Virus record (IMG/VR): IMGVR_UViG_3300028800_000245
Coordinates: 1-31,223 of that record
DNA from: a virus
Length of the DNA: 31,223 nucleotides
Strand: one strand, 5' to 3'
A program made the translations under genes and the position numbers. Under the pieces are notes generated by a model. It ran no database searches and had not been told where the DNA came from. It saw only the letters and a program-made list of their open reading frames with translations. Shown here piece by piece: positions 1 to 6,385 of the stretch; positions within the stretch are counted from its first letter, which is position 1; each line of letters starts with the position of its first letter.

Positions 1-2
1 AG

Positions 3-458
3 CCGCTAGGAAAACAGGAGGTCATAGACTGCGTTATTGATCTTATTCCTGAAAAATCCGCGCTTGCCGATACTTTAAAAATATCCGCAAAAGAGGCTTA
101 TGTAAAACATCTTACTCATCTTCTGATGCACAAGAAATTCGGCAGCACAAATCAAGATCGCCCCGTTATGCTGGCCGATTATGTCAAAGCTCTAGAAAAT
201 TTCCCCGAATTTGTTGTCTATCAGGTTTGCCGGTTTTATTGGGAGCATGACCGCAGACCATTCGTGCCGTTCATGGGAGAAATGGCCGATGCTTGCCAGA
301 TTTTCACGGATGCCATCAAACGCTTGCTAAATCACGACAGCGGAGCACCGCGCATCAAAAAACAAGCCGAAGAACCTTGGACGCCACCTACCGAAGAAGA
401 TAAGCAGAAAATCTCCAATATGCTTGCCGAGGCAATGAATGTTATTGGTGCAGAGTAA
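3..458 (+). CDS. Partial phage protein, possibly a replication/helicase-loader-like protein
   Basis: The reading frame is open to the left edge, so the N-terminus is missing; the first ATG inside (126) is probably not the start because about 40 sensible codons precede it in frame. The visible 151 residues are mostly helical with a charged C-terminus. A stretch rich in aromatic residues around 'FVVYQVCRFYWEH' followed by 'RPFVPFMGEMADAC' loosely recalls small phage helicase-loader/G39P-like proteins, in which an aromatic helix precedes a proline and a target helix. That link is a weak inference. It is separated from the next gene by 137 bases containing a possible promoter, so it likely ends an upstream operon. 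Confidence 0.6.
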   Translation, partial: PLGKQEVIDCVIDLIPEKSALADTLKISAKEAYVKHLTHLLMHKKFGSTNQDRPVMLADYVKALENFPEFVVYQVCRFYWEHDRRPFVPFMGEMADACQIFTDAIKRLLNHDSGAPRIKKQAEEPWTPPTEEDKQKISNMLAEAMNVIGAE

Positions 459-475
459 TTTTCTTGCGAAAAGTG

Positions 476-503
476 TTAACCATTACCAACCTATTGGTAT
501 ACA
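476..503 (+). promoter_or_regulatory. Putative promoter with embedded inverted repeat
   Basis: The 137-base gap 459-595 holds TTAACC (476-481), a 16-base spacer and TATACA (498-503), an acceptable sigma-70-like pair. A perfect inverted repeat, TACCAA-CCTA-TTGGTA (484-499), fills the spacer and would suit repressor binding. The first gene downstream is at 596 with a good Shine-Dalgarno (AGAGGAGA). The promoter call is by eye only. Confidence 0.35.
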
Positions 504-595
504 ACAAAACATTTATCTTGAATGTAGCGCAAAGGCTTGGTATAAATGGTCATCAAATAGCCGCTACCGGCTAGCCTTAACTAGAGGAGAAGATC

Positions 596-811
596 ATGAC
601 CACCTACATTCAACCAAACCAAAACGAGAAGAACGCATGGGCCGCTATGGCACAAGCAGCTTATACGCAAGGCCGCAATGATATAGGCCATAAGTTTAGC
701 GCGGCTGCGAGTATGCCGAATGGCGCTCGCACAAGCTCTTCCACCTTTGACAAGCTGCAATCTCAATACCGCGCTTGGCTGATTGACAACATTTTTGCAG
801 AAGAGGTTTAA
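596..811 (+). CDS. Small hypothetical phage protein (71 aa)
   Basis: Start chosen on a strong Shine-Dalgarno (AGAGGAGA, about 5 bases before ATG). The product is soluble, Ala/Gln/Asn rich, with no recognised domain; its core 'AWAAMAQAAYTQGRNDIG' looks helical. It is the first gene of a plus-strand run of small genes with very short gaps. Function unknown; an early regulatory or host-takeover peptide is possible but cannot be shown. Confidence 0.65.
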   Translation: MTTYIQPNQNEKNAWAAMAQAAYTQGRNDIGHKFSAAASMPNGARTSSSTFDKLQSQYRAWLIDNIFAEEV

Positions 812-813
812 TC

Positions 814-984
814 GTGAGCAGCTTTGTCATCATTCGCAAGGAAACTGGCGAAGTCATTTGTGAGACTTGCAGCCAGAAAGTAATCGCCAGCTTCAACTTC
901 AACCCCGAGAAGGTCGATATCGTGCCAATCCACGAATATCTTGCCAACCTAAACCGGAAAATTAGAGAGGGGGTGCAATCATGA
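814..984 (+). CDS. Small hypothetical phage protein, GTG start (56 aa)
   Basis: A GTG start at 814 is preceded by AGAGG (801-805). The frame reads VSSFVIIRKETGEVICETC and continues to a TGA at 982-984 that overlaps the next ATG (ATGA). The pattern is a short beta hairpin (FVIIRKETGEVIC) followed by a segment with 'VPIHEYLANLN'. I recognise this as a recurrent small protein type in alphaproteobacterial phages, without known function. Two Cys (CETC) could bind metal. Confidence 0.7.
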   Translation: MSSFVIIRKETGEVICETCSQKVIASFNFNPEKVDIVPIHEYLANLNRKIREGVQS

Positions 985-1253
985 CTTTGGCCATTAGTTA
1001 TTCAGATCATGATGGCGGCTGGTATAAAGTGACAAACGGGAAACGCTGTCTTGCTGATTTTCGCAACTACGAAGAAGCTGAAAAATATATGCAACGCAAA
1101 TTAGATGCTGCTTGCAAGCAAATCGACCATACCTATGCGAACGACCACAAGGGTTACAATCTGTGCCGGAAATGCGGGGGAGATGCGGTTCTAGACCGGC
1201 AAGCCTGCAAGGAAATCGAGGCCGAGCATGGGCAGTTTGGAGCGGGGGCTTAA
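981..1253 (+). CDS. Small protein with C-x2-C zinc-like motif (90 aa)
   Basis: Overlaps the preceding stop by ATGA, indicating translational coupling. The N-terminal half resembles a beta-rich module (GGWYKVTNGKRCLADF), then a helix (YEEAEKYMQRKLDAAC). Near residues 62-76 there is C-x2-C plus a further Cys (LCRKCGGDAV...QAC) that may coordinate a metal. No named family recognised. The preceding gene supplies the ribosome-binding context. Confidence 0.7.
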   Translation: MTLAISYSDHDGGWYKVTNGKRCLADFRNYEEAEKYMQRKLDAACKQIDHTYANDHKGYNLCRKCGGDAVLDRQACKEIEAEHGQFGAGA

Positions 1254-1254
1254 C

Positions 1255-1545
1255 ATGACATTAGAAAACTTTTCTACTGAAGAACTGGAAAAAGAACTGA
1301 AGTACCGTAAAACCCTTTTGGAAGTAGGAAAGGCTACAGAAATTCCATTAGAGGATGCTGGCCTGACCATCAATGTCGGGCGTGACGGAACTTGGCTGCA
1401 TTTTAAGGCTAAGGACGGCCTATATGCTTCGTTGAATGTAGAAAATCTTGCAGCCAATAAGGGATCGGTAACCGAAAGAGCGCTTCTGGCATGGTGCCAT
1501 GACCGAGCCGAAATTGCTCAAAAGATAAAGGATAGAGTGCCATGA
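1255..1545 (+). CDS. Hypothetical phage protein (96 aa)
   Basis: I start it at ATG 1255 rather than 1228 because the G-rich segment GGAGCGGGGG lies just upstream and the earlier start would overlap the previous gene by 26 bases. The N-terminal 'FSTEELEKELKYRK' is a highly charged helix of a kind seen in many small phage proteins. The middle part looks beta-rich. Ends in an ATGA overlap with the next gene. Confidence 0.7.
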   Translation: MTLENFSTEELEKELKYRKTLLEVGKATEIPLEDAGLTINVGRDGTWLHFKAKDGLYASLNVENLAANKGSVTERALLAWCHDRAEIAQKIKDRVP

Positions 1546-1910
1546 CTGATGAGAAAAAAGCTATACATACGCCGAGCCAGATAATCGGTGAACAGATAGA
1601 GGGAGGCAATATCATTTCTGGGCGCATCGGTGGAACAGATGAAGCCACTTCTGATTATTGGAGCCTCGAAAACAGAGTGCGGAGACAAGTGCCAAAACCG
1701 AAAGAAGGATGCGAGGGAAATATCTTTCATGAGGCCGCTGGCACAATCGACCGCCTCAAGGAAACGGTGAGGGAGATGGCAGAAGTCTTGAAAGCATGGG
1801 TTTTTATGTATGAAGATGCGCCTGAAAATGTTCCGCCTGAAGCTAGATTAACCGCATACATGGCAACAGTCGCAGCCCTCGCCCGCGCACAGAAGGAGAT
1901 TGGGGGATGA
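1542..1910 (+). CDS. Hypothetical phage protein (122 aa)
   Basis: ATGA-coupled to both neighbours. The N-terminal 40 residues are polar and Gly/Ile rich. From about residue 65 a long helix (AAGTIDRLKETVREMAEVLKAWVF) could form a coiled coil. No catalytic motif recognised. Function unknown. Confidence 0.68.
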   Translation: MTDEKKAIHTPSQIIGEQIEGGNIISGRIGGTDEATSDYWSLENRVRRQVPKPKEGCEGNIFHEAAGTIDRLKETVREMAEVLKAWVFMYEDAPENVPPEARLTAYMATVAALARAQKEIGG

Positions 1911-2104
1911 GCGACAGTTTAGATGAAATGCCAGAAGAGGAATTAACTGCTTATACAGACTTGGAAAATCTGTTGTATAATCGTATAGATTTTGGATTAG
2001 GCAAACGAGATGCTTACGACATTACAAAAGCAATCGGAGATTTGATCCAGCAACGCATTAAATGCGCTTTCGAGGCAGCGGGGATAAAATATGTCGGGGA
2101 ATGA
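1907..2104 (+). CDS. Small acidic hypothetical protein (65 aa)
   Basis: Overlaps the previous gene by 4 bases (ATGA) and the next by 14 bases. The product is acidic and entirely helical by composition (SLDEMPEEELTAYTDLENLL). No known family recognised. Its tight packing suggests a shared transcript with 981-2303. Confidence 0.65.
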   Translation: MSDSLDEMPEEELTAYTDLENLLYNRIDFGLGKRDAYDITKAIGDLIQQRIKCAFEAAGIKYVGE

Positions 2105-2303
2105 GCCAATCTCAGCATCCGAAATCCGCACCATCCGCAAGGCTCTAGGGCTATCCTACACCAAGTTTGCCGAGTTGCTAGGCTACACTAGCCGGAACTG
2201 CGGCCAGACGATCTACCGCTTCGAGAAGGGCACACGGAGGCCTTCCCCGCTGGCCCTCAAGGCACTCAATGAGCTAAGGGAGAAGATCAATGCGAAGCGC
2301 TAA
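2091..2303 (+). CDS. XRE/Cro-type helix-turn-helix DNA-binding protein (70 aa)
   Basis: Residues about 9-65 form a lambda-repressor-like fold: 'EIRTIRKALGLSYTKFAELLGY' gives helices 1-2 and the turn, followed by recognition-helix region 'CGQTIYRFEKGTRRPSPLALKAL'. The RFEKGTRRPS sequence is the hallmark of XRE regulators. At 70 residues it is a stand-alone DNA-binding domain without a peptidase or dimerisation extension, so Cro-like in build. It could act on the inverted repeats at 3069-3087 and 3774-3792; that pairing is inference. Confidence 0.85.
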   Translation: MSGNEPISASEIRTIRKALGLSYTKFAELLGYTSRNCGQTIYRFEKGTRRPSPLALKALNELREKINAKR

Positions 2304-2484
2304 AGAATGGTCAGACATATTTTGCAATCGACACATCATCAGCGTCCGTGGTAATGTGATGGAGGAATTTATCAAGGAAATTCAGGATGATGCTAGAGAA
2401 AACAAGGAGTCGGAACAGACAAAAAGAACAGAAGATCAAATCGACCTTACAAACGCACTATTCAAGCATTCCTCGAAAGTCTAA
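2290..2484 (+). CDS. Small hypothetical phage protein (64 aa)
   Basis: Starts inside the end of the HTH gene, with GGGAGAAGATCA as the ribosome-binding site. 'MEEFIKEIQDDAREN' in the middle is a motif seen in many small alphaproteobacterial phage proteins of unknown role. Its last 98 bases overlap the nuclease gene in another frame; either the overlap is real or one start is wrong. Confidence 0.55.
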   Translation: MRSAKEWSDIFCNRHIISVRGNVMEEFIKEIQDDARENKESEQTKRTEDQIDLTNALFKHSSKV

Positions 2485-2902
2485 ATTCCATGGCTGCTCG
2501 AATCCTATCAAGCGATATCGGCATAAACGGAAACTTGAAGATGTTCGAGACTATGCCAATCAGTGTAGGCAAAAGCGACTCGCAAACCCGTCAGAAGCGG
2601 AACGAGCATTACAAGATATTCTGGAAAACATCGGGATTGCCGCCGAAAGAGAAAAAATCTTATCCTACGCCGAAGGCCAGCGCTTCATCATTGCCGACTT
2701 TTACATTGATAGTGCAAAAGCCATCCTCGAAGCAGATGGGCCAAATCATGGTCTACAGCGAGGATATGATCGAGGACGCGATCAGTACTTTGAACAACTT
2801 GGCATCAAAACATACCGCTTCACCAACCGCGAAATCCTCAAAAACTCCCCCGCCACGGCCAAGAGAGTGAGGGAGATACTCAATGAAACAAGTCCAGATT
2901 GA
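2387..2902 (+). CDS. DUF559 / Vsr-like endonuclease-fold protein (171 aa)
   Basis: The C-terminal 105 residues match the DUF559 / very-short-patch-repair-like nuclease pattern: 'NPSEAERALQDIL' (helix 1), 'IIADFYIDSAKAILEADG' (core strands carrying D104 and E115), then a conserved H121, 'RDQYFEQLGIKTYRF' and a terminal 'TNREILKN' helix. These are PD-(D/E)xK-type folds that cut DNA. The N-terminal 65 residues are very basic and unrecognised. No alternative start exists after the previous stop, so the 98-base overlap with the upstream gene is forced if translation begins at an ordinary start codon. Role in the phage (mismatch repair, host DNA degradation, homing) is unknown. Confidence 0.8.
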   Translation: MMLEKTRSRNRQKEQKIKSTLQTHYSSIPRKSKFHGCSNPIKRYRHKRKLEDVRDYANQCRQKRLANPSEAERALQDILENIGIAAEREKILSYAEGQRFIIADFYIDSAKAILEADGPNHGLQRGYDRGRDQYFEQLGIKTYRFTNREILKNSPATAKRVREILNETSPD

Positions 2903-3044
2903 GTGGAACCCTGCGCTAATGACAGCCATAGAGTTTCTTAAGCGGTGCAAAGCAGTTGATATACCTTGGGAAAAATTGATGATAGCAGGAGAGATCGAGG
3001 GGGTAGATGGCGTACTACAAATTACCTTGCATCGTGAACATTAA
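2883..3044 (+). CDS. Small hypothetical protein (53 aa)
   Basis: ATG at 2883 overlaps the nuclease C-terminus by 20 bases and has GAGGGAGA just upstream. The frame (MKQVQIEWNPALMTAIEFL...) runs cleanly to TAA 3042-3044. Composition is typical of a folded small protein with a helix then a beta hairpin (GVLQITLHREH). Function unknown. Confidence 0.6.
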   Translation: MKQVQIEWNPALMTAIEFLKRCKAVDIPWEKLMIAGEIEGVDGVLQITLHREH

Positions 3045-3068
3045 GCCGATCAGGCTGCATAATTCCAG

Positions 3069-3096
3069 TTGCCTAAATAATGGGCAATGCTATAAT
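3069..3096 (+). promoter_or_regulatory. Strong putative promoter with operator-like inverted repeat
   Basis: TTGCCT (3069-3074), a 16-base spacer and a consensus TATAAT (3091-3096) with an extended -10 TG (TGCTATAAT). Overlapping the -35 and spacer is an imperfect inverted repeat TTGCCTA-n5-TGGGCAA (3069-3087), nearly identical in architecture to the one at 3774-3792. A start site near 3103 would exclude the in-frame ATG at 3080 and fixes the next gene's start at 3119. Confidence 0.65.
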
Positions 3097-3118
3097 CCAC
3101 AAAACTAGGGAGATGCCT

Positions 3119-3466
3119 ATGGCCGACAATCAAATTGAAGATGAATTGATGATCCGCCGCCGCAAGCTAATCGCCGCCTCCAAAACCCCCCGCACCAAGG
3201 AAGAAGTCGAGAAAGTCCTCCTTCCCTACAAGGCCAGAGGAATAAAGTTTATTTACGACGAACGCGAGGTAACAATCACTCGCGACTTTGATGCCATGAT
3301 TACGGATGCTAATAACAACGCGATTAAGCGTAAAAAGGAAGTCACACTCACCGTTTCAGGAAACCTGTTCAGGCCCATCGAGGACTTCGACCACGATGCC
3401 CGCTGGCTCTTGGCCCAAGCCGGAGCAATTCAGGAAGCCCAAAAAACCCTTACAACCCGGAGATAG
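3119..3466 (+). CDS. Hypothetical phage protein (115 aa)
   Basis: Start set at 3119 because the predicted transcript begins near 3103 and AGGGAG (3107-3112) sits 6 bases before this ATG; the ATG at 3080 lies within the promoter. The product is basic at the N-terminus (IRRRKLIAASKTPRTKEEVEKVL), then beta-rich (FIYDEREVTITRDFDAMI). First gene behind a strong, apparently repressible promoter, so it may be an early or regulatory gene. Family not recognised. Confidence 0.7.
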   Translation: MADNQIEDELMIRRRKLIAASKTPRTKEEVEKVLLPYKARGIKFIYDEREVTITRDFDAMITDANNNAIKRKKEVTLTVSGNLFRPIEDFDHDARWLLAQAGAIQEAQKTLTTRR

Positions 3467-3468
3467 CC

Positions 3469-3555
3469 ATGAAACCATCCAAGAAAGAAAAACCCACCAA
3501 GAACAAGGACGCCAAGGCCAAGACCGGCAAGCGCATGACCCGGTGCGGAAAATGA
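3469..3555 (+). CDS. Tiny Lys-rich peptide (28 aa)
   Basis: An ATG at 3469 lies 6 bases after a good GGAG (3459-3462), directly behind the stop of the previous gene. It encodes MKPSKKEKPTKNKDAKAK and ends TGKRMTRCGK, with TGA at 3553-3555 overlapping the ATG of the next gene (ATGA). About half of the residues are Lys or Arg, so it would bind nucleic acid non-specifically, or it may serve as a leader peptide that couples translation of the next gene. Confidence 0.5.
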   Translation: MKPSKKEKPTKNKDAKAKTGKRMTRCGK

Positions 3556-3773
3556 TCTACGACAACAACCACCAAAAGCTGCTCCAGAGAAACGAATTAA
3601 TCTCTGCCCTCAACCGGGACAAATCAGCCAAGGACATTGTTGTTAAGGAGATTGACGGCGAAAGCATCTTCATAAACGCCAAGACAAACAAGCATTTCAA
3701 GTTCGTTGACCCAGAGAAGAAATGGATTGCAGAGCTTAGCGATATCCCTGCGATCCTTAACCAGTTAAGGTAA
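3552..3773 (+). CDS. Hypothetical phage protein (73 aa)
   Basis: I start this at ATG 3552 (MIYDNNHQKLLQRNELIS) rather than the much earlier in-frame ATG at 3306, which would overlap the preceding gene by about 160 bases and read Pro/Ser/Gln-rich, shadow-like sequence. ATGA overlap with the 28-residue ORF suggests coupled translation. The product has a helix then beta strands (DIVVKEIDGESIFINAKTN). Function unknown. Confidence 0.65.
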   Translation: MIYDNNHQKLLQRNELISALNRDKSAKDIVVKEIDGESIFINAKTNKHFKFVDPEKKWIAELSDIPAILNQLR

Positions 3774-3802
3774 TTGCCTAAAAAATAGGCAAATGGTTAA
3801 TA
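3774..3802 (+). promoter_or_regulatory. Putative promoter and operator ahead of the terminase genes
   Basis: TTGCCT (3774-3779), a 17-base spacer and TTAATA (3797-3802). A perfect 7-base inverted repeat TTGCCTA-AAAAA-TAGGCAA (3774-3792) covers the -35 and spacer. The matching repeat at 3069-3087 suggests one repressor controls both sites. The start codon downstream (3833) has no clear Shine-Dalgarno. Confidence 0.55.
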
Positions 3803-3832
3803 ACCCTAATAACTTACCTGTGATTAACAAGA

Positions 3833-4249
3833 ATGGCTTGGGAGCAAGGAATAGAAAGCCCTAACCCAGAGGGTCGGCCTCCCAAACGCCGCTCTTGGTC
3901 TGCTGCGATTGAACGGGCGATTTACCGCCGAGCGCACGATGATCCTCAAGCCTTGGAGAAACTCGCTGAGAAGCTTGTAATAGCCGCTGAGAACGGAGAT
4001 TTAGGAGCCTTGAAGGAAATTGGTGACAGGATCGAAGGCAAATCATTACAATTGATGCAGATCACCAAAGAAAATCCATTCGAGGATATGAGCGCGGAAG
4101 ATGTCATTAAGCTCCGAGACAGTATCCGAAAGCAACTTGGCTATAATGGAAAAGCTTCTGGACTTAGACCTGAAACGCAGGAAGCTAGAATTATACAAGC
4201 CATACCCGAAGCAGAAGGAATTTCACAAAGCGGGGAAGAGATACCGTGA
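3833..4249 (+). CDS. Terminase small-subunit-like protein (138 aa)
   Basis: The N-terminal 'NPEGRPPKRRSWSAAIERAIYRR' and the helical core 'LEKLAEKLVIAAENGDLGALKEIGDRIEGK' match a protein type found immediately upstream of large terminase genes, where it is annotated as small terminase or DUF5681-like. It would recognise packaging DNA and load the motor. The C-terminal part overlaps the large subunit gene by 104-149 bases in another frame. No strong ribosome-binding site is visible. Family assignment rests on position plus pattern memory. Confidence 0.7.
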   Translation: MAWEQGIESPNPEGRPPKRRSWSAAIERAIYRRAHDDPQALEKLAEKLVIAAENGDLGALKEIGDRIEGKSLQLMQITKENPFEDMSAEDVIKLRDSIRKQLGYNGKASGLRPETQEARIIQAIPEAEGISQSGEEIP

Positions 4250-5522
4250 GCGACTATTCCGCGCCGGAAACCAATTGGGCAAGACCGTTGCAGGATCAGC
4301 CGAAGTCGCAATCCACGCCACAGGCCGTTATCCCGATTGGTGGGAAGGCCGTGTCTTTGACGAGGCTACGAATGGATGGTGTTCAGGTGTCACGGGAGAA
4401 GTTACGCGCGATACGATCCAGAGATTGCTCCTAGGAAATGTGGGAGAACGCGGAACAGGATTTATCCCGCCAGATTCAATCATTGATGTTTCGCAGGCCA
4501 GAGGCCAAGCCGATCTTGTCGATAGTATTCTGGTCAGACACAATTCAGGCGGCAAATCACGTATCAAGCTCAAGTATTACGAGCAGGGGCGAGAGAAATT
4601 CCAAGCCGATACCCTGCACTGGGCATGGAACGACGAAGAGCCGGAAGAGGATATTTATTCCGAAATCCTGACCCGGACTAATGCGACAGGAGGATTAATC
4701 TGGACAACATTTACGCCCTTACTCGGTATGTCTAATGTCGTCCGAAGGTTCATGATGGAGCCTAGCAACGATAGAATAGATATTAACATGACGATTGACG
4801 ATGCCTTGCATATCAGCAAGGAGCAGAAACAGATCATCATCAACAGCTATCCTGCCCATGAGCGCGAGGCCCGTATTAACGGAACGCCGATGTTGGGATC
4901 GGGCGCAATCTTCCCGATTGCCGATGACGATATTGCCTGCGATGCCTTTGACCCTCAGGATATTCCGCAGCACTGGCGAGAACTCGCAGCCTTGGACTTT
5001 GGGTGGGATCACCCTACAGCAGCCGTGAAAATCCTCTACGATCCTGACGACGACATTATTTATGTGACCGCTTGCTATAAGCGCAAGGAGGCTTCGCCAA
5101 TCATTCACGTACCTGCATTAAGACCATGGGGGAAAGAATTGATGTTCGCTTGGCCTCACGATGGCCTTCAGCATGATAAGGGATCAGGCAAGCAGCTAAA
5201 GAAGATATACGAGGATGAAGGGTTGAACATGCTGGCAGAACATGCCCAATTCGAGGATGACAGGGGAAACGGAGTCGAAGCCGGTATCACCGAAATGCTT
5301 ATGAGGATGGAAACCGGGCGCTGGAAAGTCTATCGTCACTTACACGAATGGTTTGAGGAAAAGAGGCTTTATCATCGCAAGGATGGTAAGGTTATCAAGG
5401 AATTTGATGACATTCTCTCGGCCTCGCGTTATGCTCTGATGTGCCTAAGATTTGCTTCCCCCATTAAGGGTTACGATACGCCGATGAGAAACAGAACAGG
5501 GCGCACTTGGGCCAGCGCATGA
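4101..5522 (+). CDS. terL: Terminase large subunit (T4 gp17-type ATPase/nuclease)
   Basis: Packages phage DNA into proheads. The N-terminal ATPase has Walker A 'AGNQLGKT' (residues 55-62), Walker B 'LHWAWNDEEP' (catalytic D178/E179) and a coupling segment 'WTTFTP' (201-206). The C-terminal RNase-H-like nuclease shows 'LDFGWDHPTAAV' (D299), 'WPHDG' (D354) and 'FDDILSASRYAL' (D436/D437). The length of 473 residues is usual. The conserved region begins near 'YKPYPKQKEFH'; ATG 4146 (residue 16) is an equally possible start, and neither start has a convincing Shine-Dalgarno. Confidence in function is high. Confidence 0.95.
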   Translation: MSLSSETVSESNLAIMEKLLDLDLKRRKLELYKPYPKQKEFHKAGKRYRERLFRAGNQLGKTVAGSAEVAIHATGRYPDWWEGRVFDEATNGWCSGVTGEVTRDTIQRLLLGNVGERGTGFIPPDSIIDVSQARGQADLVDSILVRHNSGGKSRIKLKYYEQGREKFQADTLHWAWNDEEPEEDIYSEILTRTNATGGLIWTTFTPLLGMSNVVRRFMMEPSNDRIDINMTIDDALHISKEQKQIIINSYPAHEREARINGTPMLGSGAIFPIADDDIACDAFDPQDIPQHWRELAALDFGWDHPTAAVKILYDPDDDIIYVTACYKRKEASPIIHVPALRPWGKELMFAWPHDGLQHDKGSGKQLKKIYEDEGLNMLAEHAQFEDDRGNGVEAGITEMLMRMETGRWKVYRHLHEWFEEKRLYHRKDGKVIKEFDDILSASRYALMCLRFASPIKGYDTPMRNRTGRTWASA

Positions 5523-5620
5523 GGGATGAGATGTTAGCCGGATTGGCAATAGGATCGGTTGTGGGTTTCTGCCTCGGCATAGGCGTGACAATCATCTTTC
5601 TTCTGTGGATGGGGTCTTAG
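5519..5620 (+). CDS. Single-span membrane peptide (33 aa)
   Basis: ATGA overlap with the terminase stop, or internal ATG 5531 preceded by GAGGGATGAG. The frame reads MRDEMLAGLAIGSVVGFCLG then a hydrophobic run to a TAG at 5618-5620, giving one glycine-rich transmembrane helix with almost no tails. The next gene's GTG follows directly. Size and composition fit an inner-membrane micropeptide; role unknown. Confidence 0.55.
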   Translation: MRDEMLAGLAIGSVVGFCLGIGVTIIFLLWMGS

Positions 5621-6019
5621 GTGGACAACAAGACCATTCGCCTCGCTATTATGAAGCGTTGCCCTGAGATATATTTCATCTCCAAGCCCAAGAAGAACGG
5701 GCAAGGTAAGGTCTTGTGGCTCATGTATGCCAAGATCGAGGGCCAGAAGCGCCCTATTCGCCTCCTTGCCGATATGCCGGACACCGCCATTCTAAGCTTC
5801 AAGGAACTTATGAATACGATGGTATCGGAAATCTATGATGAGATTCAGGCTATCAAGAAAGGCGTGATAACCCCTCCTGACGATCCTTGGGATATAGATA
5901 CCGGAGTTGGCCCGCTTTCCCAAGAGGGCCAGAAGGTATTCGATAGCCCTGAGATTCAGTATTACGCCAAGGGAACGCCTAATATCGACCCCAAGAAGGG
6001 CAGAATTATCATCCCATGA
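5621..6019 (+). CDS. Hypothetical phage protein, GTG start (132 aa)
   Basis: GTG immediately follows the TAG of the 33-residue peptide, with GGGG upstream. The N-terminal part 'LAIMKRCPEIYFISKPKKNG' and 'VLWLMYAKIEGQKRPIRLLA' looks like a compact alpha/beta fold. The C-terminus is Pro/Asp/Gly rich and likely disordered. Positioned between packaging and head genes; no family recognised. Confidence 0.7.
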   Translation: MDNKTIRLAIMKRCPEIYFISKPKKNGQGKVLWLMYAKIEGQKRPIRLLADMPDTAILSFKELMNTMVSEIYDEIQAIKKGVITPPDDPWDIDTGVGPLSQEGQKVFDSPEIQYYAKGTPNIDPKKGRIIIP

Positions 6020-6312
6020 CTATCTGGAACCTTAACTTTGCAAAGCAGGCAGAGTTCGGGGAAGATGTTCTGGATATCATCAAGCGTAAACGTATCACCT
6101 TCCACGGTTGCCCCCCTTGGTATCTGGAAGTTAACGATGGCGGAGACTTGAAGCTCTGGTTTTACGGACACCGCAATGGCAAGCCTTGGGCTGGTGGTGT
6201 GACTATCAAGCATAGAGAGGACATGGCTAATGCTGTAATAGCCGGGGATTGTAATGCTCTCGCAGACGCCTTCGAGCAGATCATCGACCACACAATGAGC
6301 AAGTATGAATAA
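6016..6312 (+). CDS. Hypothetical phage protein (98 aa)
   Basis: ATGA-coupled to the preceding gene. Central 'FHGCPPWYLEVNDGGDLKLWFYGHRNGKPWAGG' is rich in aromatic residues and Gly, suggesting a small beta-sheet domain. The C-terminus is helical. It ends just before a putative promoter at 6327, so this is probably the last gene of the terminase transcript. Function unknown. Confidence 0.68.
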   Translation: MTIWNLNFAKQAEFGEDVLDIIKRKRITFHGCPPWYLEVNDGGDLKLWFYGHRNGKPWAGGVTIKHREDMANAVIAGDCNALADAFEQIIDHTMSKYE

Positions 6313-6326
6313 AGTCCGTCAGAGTA

Positions 6327-6355
6327 TTGACTTTAGCCTTCCGTTCTCATTAACA
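6327..6355 (+). promoter_or_regulatory. Putative structural-gene promoter 1
   Basis: TTGACT (6327-6332), 17-base spacer, TTAACA (6350-6355). The surrounding TATTGACTTT core recurs upstream of the capsid genes at about 11178 and 12040. It lies in the 73-base gap before the secreted fibre-like gene, whose Shine-Dalgarno is AAGGGG (6374-6379). Confidence 0.6.
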
Positions 6356-6385
6356 TTGAGCGCCTTTACCTTTAAGGGGAAACCC

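Noticed and set aside
439-681. 80-residue plus-strand ORF spanning the intergenic gap
   Set aside because: It overlaps the better supported genes at both ends, has no ribosome-binding site and covers the putative promoter.
3306-3551. N-terminal extension of the 3552-3773 frame from ATG 3306 (155 aa in total)
   Set aside because: It would overlap the well-supported 3119-3466 gene by about 160 bases, and the extension has shadow-like Pro/Ser/Gln-rich composition. ATG 3552 with ATGA coupling is more likely.
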